The position numbers and the translations under genes are program-made. Shown in pieces: positions 7,249 to 14,799 of a DNA stretch of 48,501 bases (within the stretch, counting starts at the first letter, position 1; each line of letters starts with the position of its first letter). Below the pieces are notes generated by a model. The model searched no databases. It had not been told where the DNA came from and worked only from the letters and a program-made list of their open reading frames with translations. This DNA is from Mesobacterium pallidum (GTDB taxonomy: Bacteria > Pseudomonadota > Alphaproteobacteria > Rhodobacterales > Rhodobacteraceae): the NCBI RefSeq assembly GCF_019966535.1, contig NZ_JAIMID010000032.1, positions 1 to 48,501 on the forward strand, read 5' to 3'.

Positions 7249-9714
7249 ATGAGCGATGCTGCCAGCGTCACTGTATCCGCGTATCCGCTGCTGGGTGCGC
7301 TCGTGGGCACGGCCCGCGCATCGTCAACCATCAGCTATGCCTTTGCCAAGGCCGGCGAGACGGTCGACAAGAGCTCCTATACCGGCGGCTCGAGCCATAC
7401 CTCGGCCTGGACCGCGGCCGAGCAGAACGATTTCCGCACCGCGATCGCCCGGATCATGGAGATCTGCAACGTCACCTTCGTCGAGGTCGGCCTGACCGCG
7501 CAATCGGATGTCGACCTGCAGATGGTCGACAGCGTGCCCGGCGGCTGGGCGGGCTATGCCGGCTGGGGCACCTTCGTGGTGGGCTCGTCCGGTGTCGGCC
7601 TGCTGACCCACGAGCTGGGCCATACGCTGGGCCTTGGCCATCCCTTCGACAGCTCGATGGGCTCGCGGACCCTGGGCGCGGACGACGACGATCATGACCA
7701 CGCGATCGAAGGCACGCTCTTCGACAACAAGGTCTACACGCTCATGTCCTACAGCTACGGGGATTTCCTGGACCTGCCGGGCATCGATGCCGCCACGCCC
7801 GACCGCATGGGCGCGCTGGACATCGCCGCGCTGCAGGTCATGTACGGCGCCAACATGGAAACCCGCACCGGCGACGATCGCTACACCGCGCCGCAGAACG
7901 ACGTGATCGCGATCTGGGATGCCGGCGGCACGGATGTGATCGACTTTTCCGCCATGGCAACCGACACGCAGATCGACCTGCGCGCCGCGACCCTGCACCA
8001 GGAGATCGGCGGCGGCGGCTTTGCCTCGGTTCTGGATACCTCCGGCGAGGGATGGCAGGTCGGCGGCTATACCATCGCCCATGGCGTCACCATCGAGAAC
8101 GGCATCGCCGGGTCGGGCAAAGACCGGCTGATCGGCAACGACGCGGCCAACGTGCTCTCGGGCGGGATCGGCGACGACACCGCCATGGGCGGCGCGGGCG
8201 ACGACGTGATCCACGGCCAGGCCGCAGGCGCGGCGATCCCCGCCCTGGTGCTGGTCGAGATGAACGATGCCGCCACCCGCTCCCGCGCGCTGGTGCAGGA
8301 GGATGCGTCCATCGCCTCGGGCTTCACCCTCGACATCGTGCTGCGCATCGACGCCGGCAACGAGGCGCTGAGCCAGCGCATCATGTCCTTCGACGCCGCC
8401 AGCGCCTCGGGCTATTCCTTCGACCTGCAGGTCTGGGACAAGTCGGTCCCCTATCTCTACCTGATCGAGACGACGGGCGCGGGCTACCGCACCATCTGGA
8501 CCGGCATCGACCGGGACGAGATCGCCGATGGCCAGCTGCACCGGCTGACCCTGACCCGCGATGCCGCGAGTGGCGCCATGGTCTTCTACCTCGACGGGGC
8601 GCGGACCTATGGCACCACCTCCTCGGCCGGGGCGCAGGCCGGCACGGGCAGCCTGGTCTTCGGCCAGAGCCAGGGCGCCTGGTCCTCGGGCGCCTGGGAT
8701 CAGACCGTCGCCCTGCAGGGGGATTTCGGCGATATCGCGCTTTACGACGGCGTGCTGAGCGCCGAGGAGATCGCCGCGCAGTCGATCACCGACCTCGCCG
8801 ATACCGGCGATGCGCGCCTGGCCAGCTACTGGCAGCCCGCGGCGGAAGGCCAGGTGGCCGACACGCTGGGCGGCGATGCGCTGGACAGCCGCAACACGGG
8901 CCGCACCGAGGTCATCGCCAGCGCCTCGGACGACGACTGGCTCATGGGCAACAAGGGCGCCGACAGCCTTTACGGCGGCGACGGCGCCGACACGCTCGAG
9001 GGCGGCAAGGGCCACGACCGGCTGTTCGGCGGCGCGGGCGACGACCTGGTGATCGGCGGCAATGGCCGCGACCTGGCGTATCTCGGCGACGGCGACGACG
9101 TCTTCGTCGACAATTACCAGTCCGGGCCGGATGGCTATGACACGGTCTGGGCCGGGGCCGGCAACGACCGCATCGCCGGCCGCGTGGGCGCCGACGCATT
9201 CCACGGCGAGGGCGGCAACGACACAATCTTCGGCCGGCTGGGCTGGGACACGCTGGACGGCGGCGCGGGCGACGACCATCTCGATGCCGGCTACGGCGAC
9301 GACCTTGTGATCGGCGGCGCGGGCAGCGACAAGGCCTGGATGGGCGCCGGCAACGACACCTGGCGCGACGACGGCCAGGCCTCGGGCCATGACCGCGTGA
9401 CCGGGGGCAAGGGCAATGACCGGTTCGAGATGGGCGGCGGCAACGACACCGTCACCGGCAGCGGCGGCGCCGATACCTTCGTCTTTGCCGCGCGGGGCAT
9501 CGGCCAGGACGTGATCACCGATTTCACCGCCGGGATCGACAGCCTGCAGATCGACACGGGCCTCTGGACCGGGTCGCTGACCCAGGCCCGGCTCGCGCAA
9601 CTGAGCACCTTCGACGGCGGTGACCTGCTGCTCGATTTCGGCGGCGGCGACAGCCTGCGGCTCGAGGGCGTGACCACGACCGCCGGGCTTCTCGACGACA
9701 TCACCCTGATCTGA
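7249..9714 (+). CDS. Serralysin-type M10 metalloprotease with LamG-like insert and RTX repeats
   Basis: This is a secreted zinc protease of the metzincin clan. HELGHTLGLGH at residues 121-131 supplies the three zinc-binding histidines and catalytic Glu, and YTLMSYS (M166) is the Met-turn. A short RTX block (about 285-325) is followed by a roughly 190-residue region (328-520) resembling a LamG/concanavalin-like sugar-binding fold (FTLDIVLRIDAG..., LVFGQSQG). A second RTX block covers about 560-740. The C-terminus (ITDFTAGIDSL ... TTAGLLDDITLI) has the hydrophobic end typical of a type I secretion signal. No N-terminal signal peptide is seen, as usual for the family. Classical serralysins are about 480 residues; the insert and extra repeats account for 821. 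A propeptide is not obvious. The gene probably acts outside the cell on proteins, perhaps anchored to polysaccharide by the LamG-like region. Confidence 0.9.
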   Translation: MSDAASVTVSAYPLLGALVGTARASSTISYAFAKAGETVDKSSYTGGSSHTSAWTAAEQNDFRTAIARIMEICNVTFVEVGLTAQSDVDLQMVDSVPGGWAGYAGWGTFVVGSSGVGLLTHELGHTLGLGHPFDSSMGSRTLGADDDDHDHAIEGTLFDNKVYTLMSYSYGDFLDLPGIDAATPDRMGALDIAALQVMYGANMETRTGDDRYTAPQNDVIAIWDAGGTDVIDFSAMATDTQIDLRAATLHQEIGGGGFASVLDTSGEGWQVGGYTIAHGVTIENGIAGSGKDRLIGNDAANVLSGGIGDDTAMGGAGDDVIHGQAAGAAIPALVLVEMNDAATRSRALVQEDASIASGFTLDIVLRIDAGNEALSQRIMSFDAASASGYSFDLQVWDKSVPYLYLIETTGAGYRTIWTGIDRDEIADGQLHRLTLTRDAASGAMVFYLDGARTYGTTSSAGAQAGTGSLVFGQSQGAWSSGAWDQTVALQGDFGDIALYDGVLSAEEIAAQSITDLADTGDARLASYWQPAAEGQVADTLGGDALDSRNTGRTEVIASASDDDWLMGNKGADSLYGGDGADTLEGGKGHDRLFGGAGDDLVIGGNGRDLAYLGDGDDVFVDNYQSGPDGYDTVWAGAGNDRIAGRVGADAFHGEGGNDTIFGRLGWDTLDGGAGDDHLDAGYGDDLVIGGAGSDKAWMGAGNDTWRDDGQASGHDRVTGGKGNDRFEMGGGNDTVTGSGGADTFVFAARGIGQDVITDFTAGIDSLQIDTGLWTGSLTQARLAQLSTFDGGDLLLDFGGGDSLRLEGVTTTAGLLDDITLI
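9079..9336 (+). repeat. 86-residue RTX supramodule (in the M10 protease)
   Basis: The unit begins at the Tyr of YLGDGDDVFVDNYQSGPDG and the next begins at the Trp of WMGAGNDTW at 9337, exactly 258 bp later. It consists of a 26-residue aromatic/acidic segment plus RTX nonapeptides. The same spacing occurs in three other RTX genes here. Confidence 0.75.
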
Positions 9715-9763
9715 CCCGACGGCGGCGAAACTTGGCAGCTTCGCCCGAAACAGGGTCACATAT

Positions 9764-9802
9764 CCCCGCAGACCGGCACCACCCACCCCCCGGTCTGCGG
9801 GG
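9764..9802. terminator. Strong hairpin after the protease gene
   Basis: CCCCGCAGACCGG (9764-9776) and its exact complement CCGGTCTGCGGGG (9790-9802) form a 13-bp stem with a 13-base loop, 50 bp after the protease stop. There is no T-run, so it may be a transcript-stabilising 3' structure or a weak terminator rather than a classical one. Confidence 0.55.
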
Positions 9803-9942
9803 ACCTGGCCGGCCTCGCCCTTCAGTCTCCGGGCGGGGCCGGTCCCGTTCCGGCGGCCTGCCGGTTCTTTACCTTTCCGGCGGCGCGGGGCAGGGTGACG
9901 GCATTCCCGCCATTGCCTTTTCGCCTGCCCCGGAGCGCCGCC

Positions 9943-11646
9943 ATGCCCCTCACCAACACCGAGCAATACCTGGTCGAGCTGATCAACCGCGCGCGCCTCG
10001 ATCCGCAGGCCGAGGCGACCCGGCTTGGCACCGCGCTCAACGCCGGTGTCGAGGGGCCGCCGCTGACCGGAGAGAGCCGCCAGGTGCTGTCCCCGAACGT
10101 CTTTCTCGATGCCGCGGCCGAGGCCCATGCCCAGTGGATGATCGACACCGATACCTTCAGCCATATCGGCGCCGGCGGCAGCACCCCGCCCGAGCGGATG
10201 GCCGAGGCAGGTTATCTCTTTACCGGCGCCTGGGCCTACGGCGAGAACATCGCCTACTGGGGCGGGCTGCCGCCGCTGGACCTGGAAGAGGCGGTGCTGG
10301 CGCATCACCGCGACCTCTGGGGCAGCGCCGATCACCGGGTGAACCTGCTGAACGGCGACTTCCGCGAGTTCGGCCTGGCCCAGGCGGTGGGGCTCTTTGC
10401 CATCGAGGGCACGACCTACACCATGTCCCTGCTGACCGAGGATTTCGCCGCCACCGGCACCGCCCATTACCTGACCGGCGTCGCCTATGACGACACCGAC
10501 GGCGACGACTTCTATTCCCCCGGCGAAGGGATCGCGGGGGTGCAGGTCTCGGCGGATGGCGGGCGCTTCACCTCGGCGGCCGCCGGGGGCTACACGGTCG
10601 GGGTTAGTCCGGGGCAGGTGCAGGGGTCGCTGACGGCGCTTTCGGGCCTGTACAGAGACTATTCCGCCGATTTGAGACAAGGCAACGGCAAGCTCGACCT
10701 CAGCTGGTCCGAGGGCGCGCTGCGGCTCTTCTCCTCGGTCTCGCTGGCGCTTGGCGCCGGGGACCTCGGCGTCGGTGAACTGCGCGCGCTGGGGCTCGAT
10801 GCCATCGACCTTGCGGGCGCCGAAGGGGCCGAGCGCCTGATCGGCAACGGCGCGGACAACCGGCTGACAGGCGGCGGCGGGCGCGACACGCTTCAGGGCG
10901 GCGACGGCGATGACGTGCTGGGCGGCGGGCGCTACGGCGACATGCTGCTGGGCGGGACGGGCGACGATACCGTGACCGGGGGGCTGGGCGCCGATGCCGC
11001 CTGGCTGGGGGCCGGGAACGACGTCTTCTTCGACGACACCCAGGGCGGCCCGCAAGGCAATGACAGCGTGACCGCGGGGGACGGGGACGACAGCGTCTAT
11101 GGCGGCGCGGGCTGGGACTGGATCTCGGGCGGGCTGGGGCGCGACGTGATCTCGGGCGGCAAGGGAGGCGACGCGATCTACGGCGGCGACCAGGGCGACA
11201 CGCTCTCGGGCCAGCTGGGCAACGACAGCGTGACCGGCGGCAAGGGCGCCGACCTGGTGTGGCTGGGCGAGGGCAATGACCTGTTCCTCGACACCGCGCA
11301 GGGCGGCCCCTACGGCGCCGACACGGTGACCGGCGGCGCGGGCGCCGACACCATCCAGAGCGCGGGCGGGGACGATGTGCTGACGGGCGGCAGCGGGGCG
11401 GACCGCTTCGTGCTGCTGCCCGGCGCCGGGGAGGTCCGCATCACCGATTACGAGACCGGCACCGACAGCCTCAAGATCGCCGCGCTGCACCTCGCCGGCG
11501 CCGCCTCCGAGGCGGACCTGCTGACCCGCAGCGCGGTGACGGATGCGGGCGTGGTGATCACCTTCGACGCGGGCGGATCGCTGACGCTGGAGGGGCTTGC
11601 CGGCACCGCCGGGCTCTGGGACGACCTCACGCTCTTCACGCCCTGA
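9943..11646 (+). CDS. CAP-domain protein fused to RTX repeats
   Basis: Residues 1 to about 165 form a CAP (SCP/PR-1-like) domain: TEQYLVELINRARLDP at the start, HAQWMIDTDTFSH with the conserved His, AYGENIAYWG, and an HRVNLLNGDFREFG segment. A short extracellular-type linker (GVAYDDTDGDDFYSPGEGIAGV, about 178-199, split here as two overlapping ideas) resembles an SdrD-B/carboxypeptidase-like fold. RTX nonapeptides fill about 300-500, and the last 80 residues look like the type I secretion signal of the neighbouring RTX proteins (TAGLWDDLTLF). The ATG at 9943 with upstream GGAG is preferred; a start at 9895 would add 16 residues before the domain. Bacterial CAP proteins are secreted but mostly of unknown activity. 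It lies 228 bp after the protease gene. Confidence 0.8.
   Translation: MPLTNTEQYLVELINRARLDPQAEATRLGTALNAGVEGPPLTGESRQVLSPNVFLDAAAEAHAQWMIDTDTFSHIGAGGSTPPERMAEAGYLFTGAWAYGENIAYWGGLPPLDLEEAVLAHHRDLWGSADHRVNLLNGDFREFGLAQAVGLFAIEGTTYTMSLLTEDFAATGTAHYLTGVAYDDTDGDDFYSPGEGIAGVQVSADGGRFTSAAAGGYTVGVSPGQVQGSLTALSGLYRDYSADLRQGNGKLDLSWSEGALRLFSSVSLALGAGDLGVGELRALGLDAIDLAGAEGAERLIGNGADNRLTGGGGRDTLQGGDGDDVLGGGRYGDMLLGGTGDDTVTGGLGADAAWLGAGNDVFFDDTQGGPQGNDSVTAGDGDDSVYGGAGWDWISGGLGRDVISGGKGGDAIYGGDQGDTLSGQLGNDSVTGGKGADLVWLGEGNDLFLDTAQGGPYGADTVTGGAGADTIQSAGGDDVLTGGSGADRFVLLPGAGEVRITDYETGTDSLKIAALHLAGAASEADLLTRSAVTDAGVVITFDAGGSLTLEGLAGTAGLWDDLTLFTP
11002..11259 (+). repeat. 86-residue RTX supramodule (in the CAP-RTX protein)
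   Basis: The unit starts at WLGAGNDVFFDDTQGGP; the next starts at WLGEGNDLFLDTAQGGP at 11260, exactly 258 bp later. It has the same layout as the units in the protease, propeller-RTX and giant RTX genes. Confidence 0.75.
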
Positions 11647-11667
11647 CGCGCGTCACGTCCTGCCCCG

Positions 11668-11736
11668 GCATTTTCTTCTCACGCAGAAAATGCGGCCCCG
11701 CACGCGGCACGAAAAGCCTTCGTCGGAAGACTTTTC
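11668..11736. terminator. Two hairpins between CAP-RTX and ugd
   Basis: GCATTTTCT (11668-11676) pairs with AGAAAATGC (11685-11693). A second, imperfect stem runs from GAAAAG at 11711 to CTTTTC at 11736 with inner CTTC/GAAG pairing. The two genes are convergent, so these probably end transcription from both sides. The second hairpin resembles those at 14718 and 14763. Confidence 0.6.
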
Positions 11737-11775
11737 CGGGTCTGTTTCCTCTGGAACAGGGTCGATTGCGGCAGA

Positions 11776-11793
11776 TGTTTCGCGCGCGAAACA
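11776..11793. promoter_or_regulatory. Candidate parS site (18-bp perfect palindrome)
   Basis: TGTTTCGCGCGCGAAACA is a perfect palindrome. Its inner 16 bases recur at 13284-13299. They fit GTTNNNNGCNNNNAAC, the form I recall for parS of repABC-type plasmids, and the TGTTTC/GAAACA arms equal those of the chromosomal parS consensus. It abuts the ugd stop codon. ParB is encoded about 9 kb away, within normal range for a centromere site. Confidence 0.5.
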
Positions 11794-11795
11794 CC

Positions 11796-13121
11796 TCAGC
11801 TCCCGGGCGCGAAGCCTTCGCGGCCGACGCTGTCATAGGCCTCGAACCCGGCGCGTTTCGCGTCCTGCGCGGTGTAGATGTTGCGCAGGTCCGCCAGGCG
11901 CGGCACCGCCATCTTGCGCGCCAGGCGCTTCAGGTCCAGCGCGCGGAACTCGTTCCACTCGGTCAGGATCACCAGCAGGTCCGCGCCATGGGCCGCCTGG
12001 TAGGGATCCTCCTTCCAGCAGACCCCGGGCAGCAGCGCCTCGCCCTCGTGCCGCCCCTGCGGATCGCAGACGCGCACCTTGGCGCCGCCGCCCAGCATCG
12101 CCGGCACGACGGTCAGGCTGGGCGCCTCGCGCATGTCGTCGGTGTTGGGCTTGAAGGTCACCCCCAGCACCGCCACCGTCCGGCCGTTGAACGACCCGCC
12201 ACAGAGGTCACGCAGCTTGTCGACCATGCGCCGCCGCACCTCTTCGTTCACCGCGATCACCGTCTCGGTGATCTGCATCGGCACGCCATGTTCCTGCCCG
12301 ATCCGGGCCAGCGCACGGGTGTCCTTGGGGAAACACGACCCGCCATAGCCCGGCCCGGCATGGAGGAACTTGTTGCCGATCCGCCCGTCCATCCCCATCC
12401 CCTTGGAGACCTGCTTCACATCCGCCCCGACCCGTTCGCACAGCGCCGCGATCTCGTTGATGAAGGTGATCTTGGTCGCGAGGAAGGCATTGGCCGCGTA
12501 CTTGATCATCTCGGCCGACTCGAGATCGGTGGTCACGACGGGAAAGTCGCGCAGGTAAAGCGGGCGGTAGATCTCGGCCATGACCGCGCCCGCGCGCTCG
12601 TTCTGCACGCCGACGACCACGCGGTCGGGCTTCATGAAATCCTCGATCGCCGCGCCTTCGCGCAGGAACTCGGGGTTCGAGGCCACGTCGAACTCGAGAT
12701 CCGGGTTGGCCTTGCGCACCACCTGCTTGACCTGCCGGTTGGTGCCCACGGGCACGGTCGACTTGGTGACGATGACCACGTAATCGCGGGCGGCCCGCGC
12801 GATCTCCTCGGCCGCGGCCATGACATAGGTCAGGTCGGCATGGCCGTCCCCGCGCCGCGTCGGCGTGCCCACGGCGATGAACACCGCCTGCGCACCCGCG
12901 ATCGCCTCGGCCAGATCGAGGGTGAAGGACAGCCGCCCCGCCTCCACGTTGCGGGCCATCAGCGCCTCGAGGCCGGGCTCGAAGATCGGCACCTCGCCGC
13001 GGCGCAGCTTGTCGATCTTGGCCGGGTCCTTGTCGACGCAGACCACCTCGTGACCGAAGTCGGAAAAGCAGACCCCCGAAACCAGGCCCACGTAGCCCGT
13101 GCCGATCATCGCGATTTTCAT
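11796..13121 (-). CDS. UDP-glucose 6-dehydrogenase
   Basis: This cytoplasmic enzyme oxidises UDP-glucose to UDP-glucuronate with two NAD+. The 441-residue protein starts MKIAMIGTGYVGLVSG, with the Rossmann motif GxGYVG at residues 7-12. GTPTRRGDGHADLTYV and KSTVPVGT follow. The catalytic cysteine is C263 in GPGYGGSCFPKDT. The C-terminal UDP-binding domain includes LGVTFKPNTDDMREAPS. The internal ATG at 13121 is chosen because the family begins at this Met; the frame upstream adds 31 non-conserved residues. The product would feed glucuronate or derived uronic acids to the polysaccharide machinery. The gene stands alone, convergent with CAP-RTX, and is bracketed by two copies of a parS-like palindrome. 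Confidence 0.93.
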   Translation of the reverse strand: MKIAMIGTGYVGLVSGVCFSDFGHEVVCVDKDPAKIDKLRRGEVPIFEPGLEALMARNVEAGRLSFTLDLAEAIAGAQAVFIAVGTPTRRGDGHADLTYVMAAAEEIARAARDYVVIVTKSTVPVGTNRQVKQVVRKANPDLEFDVASNPEFLREGAAIEDFMKPDRVVVGVQNERAGAVMAEIYRPLYLRDFPVVTTDLESAEMIKYAANAFLATKITFINEIAALCERVGADVKQVSKGMGMDGRIGNKFLHAGPGYGGSCFPKDTRALARIGQEHGVPMQITETVIAVNEEVRRRMVDKLRDLCGGSFNGRTVAVLGVTFKPNTDDMREAPSLTVVPAMLGGGAKVRVCDPQGRHEGEALLPGVCWKEDPYQAAHGADLLVILTEWNEFRALDLKRLARKMAVPRLADLRNIYTAQDAKRAGFEAYDSVGREGFAPGS

Positions 13122-13283
13122 CTGCCCTGCCTTTGGTGCCGTTTTCCCTGTCTTCCGCCTTTGCCGCGCCCAAGTCAACGCAGAGCGCCGGGCCGGCCGC
13201 CCGGGATCGACCATAGCGCGACCGGCAGGGGCCCAAAGGCTGAAAGCCCCCGTGACAGAGACGGCTCACCCCGCCGCCCGGGC

Positions 13284-13299
13284 GTTTCGCGCGCGAAAC
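13284..13299. promoter_or_regulatory. Candidate parS site (16-bp palindrome, second copy)
   Basis: GTTTCGCGCGCGAAAC matches the core of the palindrome at 11776-11793, 1.5 kb away on the other side of ugd. It lies about 160 bp upstream of the ugd start, so an operator for ugd is the main alternative to a ParB site. GGGCG and CGCCC flank it nearby. Confidence 0.45.
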
Positions 13300-13358
13300 A
13301 CGCCCGACGTGCCCCGCGGTTTCGCGGCCAGGGCAGGGGCACCGCCCTGCCCCGCCGC

Positions 13359-13558
13359 TCACCTGCCCGGTGATGCGGGCCGCAGCGGCCCCTGCCCCCG
13401 GCGCCGGGCGCGCCACAGCAGCGTCAGCACCGGCAGGACCAGCGCCGCGACACAGAGCCAGAACAGCGGGATATGCACCCAGTAGAGATGATGGTGAAAG
13501 GCGCGGCCGGTCAGAGCCGCGCCAGGACGTAGCCCGAAGGCAGATGCGCCGTCAGCAT
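13359..13558 (-). pseudogene. Remnant of a DUF457/YdjM-type membrane metal-dependent hydrolase
   Basis: On the minus strand the ATG at 13558 gives MLTAHLPSGYVLARL and then a stop. Immediately after, in a shifted frame, come GRAFHHHLYWVHIPLFW and a hydrophobic segment ending at 13359. Both pieces match what I know of the LexA-binding/DUF457 inner-membrane hydrolase family (N-terminal AHLPSGY, central HHHxYWxH), which is normally about 170-200 residues. The part between them is deleted and the frame is broken. This is a decayed gene, probably left from an earlier rearrangement; a repeat element lies just beyond its start. Confidence 0.6.
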
Positions 13559-13564
13559 GGGCCC

Positions 13565-13633
13565 GGATCCCTCTTCATTGTGCCTCTAAACTCCGGGGGA
13601 GTCCGCCTTTGGCGGACGGGGGCTGGCCCCCCT
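13565..13633 (+). repeat. REP-like repeat element, copy A
   Basis: This about 69-bp element contains CTCTAAACTCCGGGGGAG, a hairpin (GTCCGCC-TTT-GGCGGAC) and a second hairpin (GGGGGC-TG-GCCCCC). An inverted copy with about two differences lies at 22065-22132, and a divergent relative at 43141-43225. It is non-coding and lies between the pseudogene and a GT2 gene. Confidence 0.75.
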
Positions 13634-13714
13634 TCCCCGGCTTTTCGCACCGCCTGGCACCGGGGCTGCGCGCTGTCACTTTGCGGCGGGGGAAAAACCC
13701 TCTATCGGGGGGAC

Positions 13715-14707
13715 ATGAGCGAGGGGCAGAAAGACATGCAGGCCGGGCAGGGGCGGCTGGTGGCGGTGGTGGTGACCCACAACCGGCTGGCCAAGCTGAC
13801 GGAGACGATCGCGCGGCTGCTCGAAAGCCCGCCCGAGACGCTGGCCGCCGTGGTGGTGGCCGACAATGCCAGCACCGACGGGACCGACACCTTCCTCGCC
13901 GCCCAGGCCGACCCGCGGCTCACCGTGCTGCGCTCCGAGGACAATACCGGCGGGGCAGGGGGCTTCATGCGCGCCATGCGCCACGCGATGGAGGTGCTCG
14001 CGCCTGACTGGCTGGTGCTGATGGACGACGACGGCCGGCCCGCGCCGGGCTGCCTCGGGCGGTTCCACGCCATGGACCTTTCGGGTTGGGACGGGCTGGC
14101 GGCGGCGGTCTATTTCCCGAGCGGAGAGATCTGCGAGATGAACCGCCCCTCGCGCAACCCGTTCTGGCACCTCGAGGTGTTCCTGAAGACCGGGCTGAAG
14201 CTTGGCGGGCGCTCGGGCTTTCACATAGGTCCCGGCAATTACGCCGGAACAGAGCCGCAGGCGATCGACATCACCAGCTTTGTCGGCTTCTTCGTGCGCG
14301 CCGACACGGTGCGGGCGATCGGCTTTCCGGACCCGTCCCTGTTCGTCTACGGCGACGACGGGCTTTACACGCTGCGCATCCGCCAGAGCGGGCGCCGGCT
14401 GGCCTTTCACCCGGGGCTGCGGTTCGAGCACGACATGGGCACCTTCGACGCGGGGCAGCGGGGGCGGTTCCATCCGCTGTGGAAGGTCTATTTCTACCAC
14501 CGCAACCTGCTGATGCTCTACCGTGCGGCGGCGGGCCCGCTGTTCTGGCCGCTGCTCGTGATCGTTCTGCCGAAATGGCTGCTGAAGGCGCGGTCCCATC
14601 GCGGCGATGCCCGCGTCTTCCTGCGCCTCATGCGGCATGCCATCGCCGACGGGCTGCGCCACGACACCCGCCGCACCCTCGCCGACATCGAACGGCTGGC
14701 CGAGTAG
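13715..14707 (+). CDS. GT2-family glycosyltransferase
   Basis: This GT-A fold, inverting glycosyltransferase starts AVVVTHNRLAKLTETI. VVADNASTDGTD and VLMDDDGRPAPG follow, the latter with the DDD metal/nucleotide-sugar motif. RSEDNTGGAGGFMRAM is characteristic of the rhamnosyl/galactofuranosyl-transferase type of GT2. GFFVRADTVRAIGFPDPSLFVYGDDGLYTLRI holds the ED-like catalytic-base region. The C-terminal 60 residues include a hydrophobic stretch (LFWPLLVIVLPKWLL) that may sit in the inner membrane. The ATG at 13715 with GGGGGG just upstream gives 330 residues; ATG 13736 is possible. The gene is convergent with the capsule export permease and probably builds the exported polysaccharide. Sugar specificity is unknown. 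Confidence 0.85.
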   Translation: MSEGQKDMQAGQGRLVAVVVTHNRLAKLTETIARLLESPPETLAAVVVADNASTDGTDTFLAAQADPRLTVLRSEDNTGGAGGFMRAMRHAMEVLAPDWLVLMDDDGRPAPGCLGRFHAMDLSGWDGLAAAVYFPSGEICEMNRPSRNPFWHLEVFLKTGLKLGGRSGFHIGPGNYAGTEPQAIDITSFVGFFVRADTVRAIGFPDPSLFVYGDDGLYTLRIRQSGRRLAFHPGLRFEHDMGTFDAGQRGRFHPLWKVYFYHRNLLMLYRAAAGPLFWPLLVIVLPKWLLKARSHRGDARVFLRLMRHAIADGLRHDTRRTLADIERLAE

Positions 14708-14717
14708 CGCCCCGCCC

Positions 14718-14743
14718 GAAAAATCTTCTGACGAAGATTTTTC
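14718..14743. terminator. Bidirectional terminator hairpin
   Basis: GAAAAATCTTC (14718-14728) and GAAGATTTTTC (14733-14743) form a perfect 11-bp stem with a TGAC loop, ending in a T-run on both strands. It lies 10 bp after the GT2 stop, between convergent genes. Confidence 0.8.
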
Positions 14744-14762
14744 CGCGCCCCGCGCGGCCCCG

Positions 14763-14786
14763 CAAGATCTTCGTGAGAAGATCTTG
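14763..14786. terminator. Second terminator-like hairpin before the export permease stop
   Basis: CAAGATCTTC (14763-14772) pairs perfectly with GAAGATCTTG (14777-14786) over a GTGA loop. It shares the ATCTTC/GAAGAT core with the hairpin at 14718 and lies 13 bp beyond the permease stop on the minus strand, so it likely ends that transcript. Confidence 0.65.
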
Positions 14787-14799
14787 CCGCCCCGGGGCG

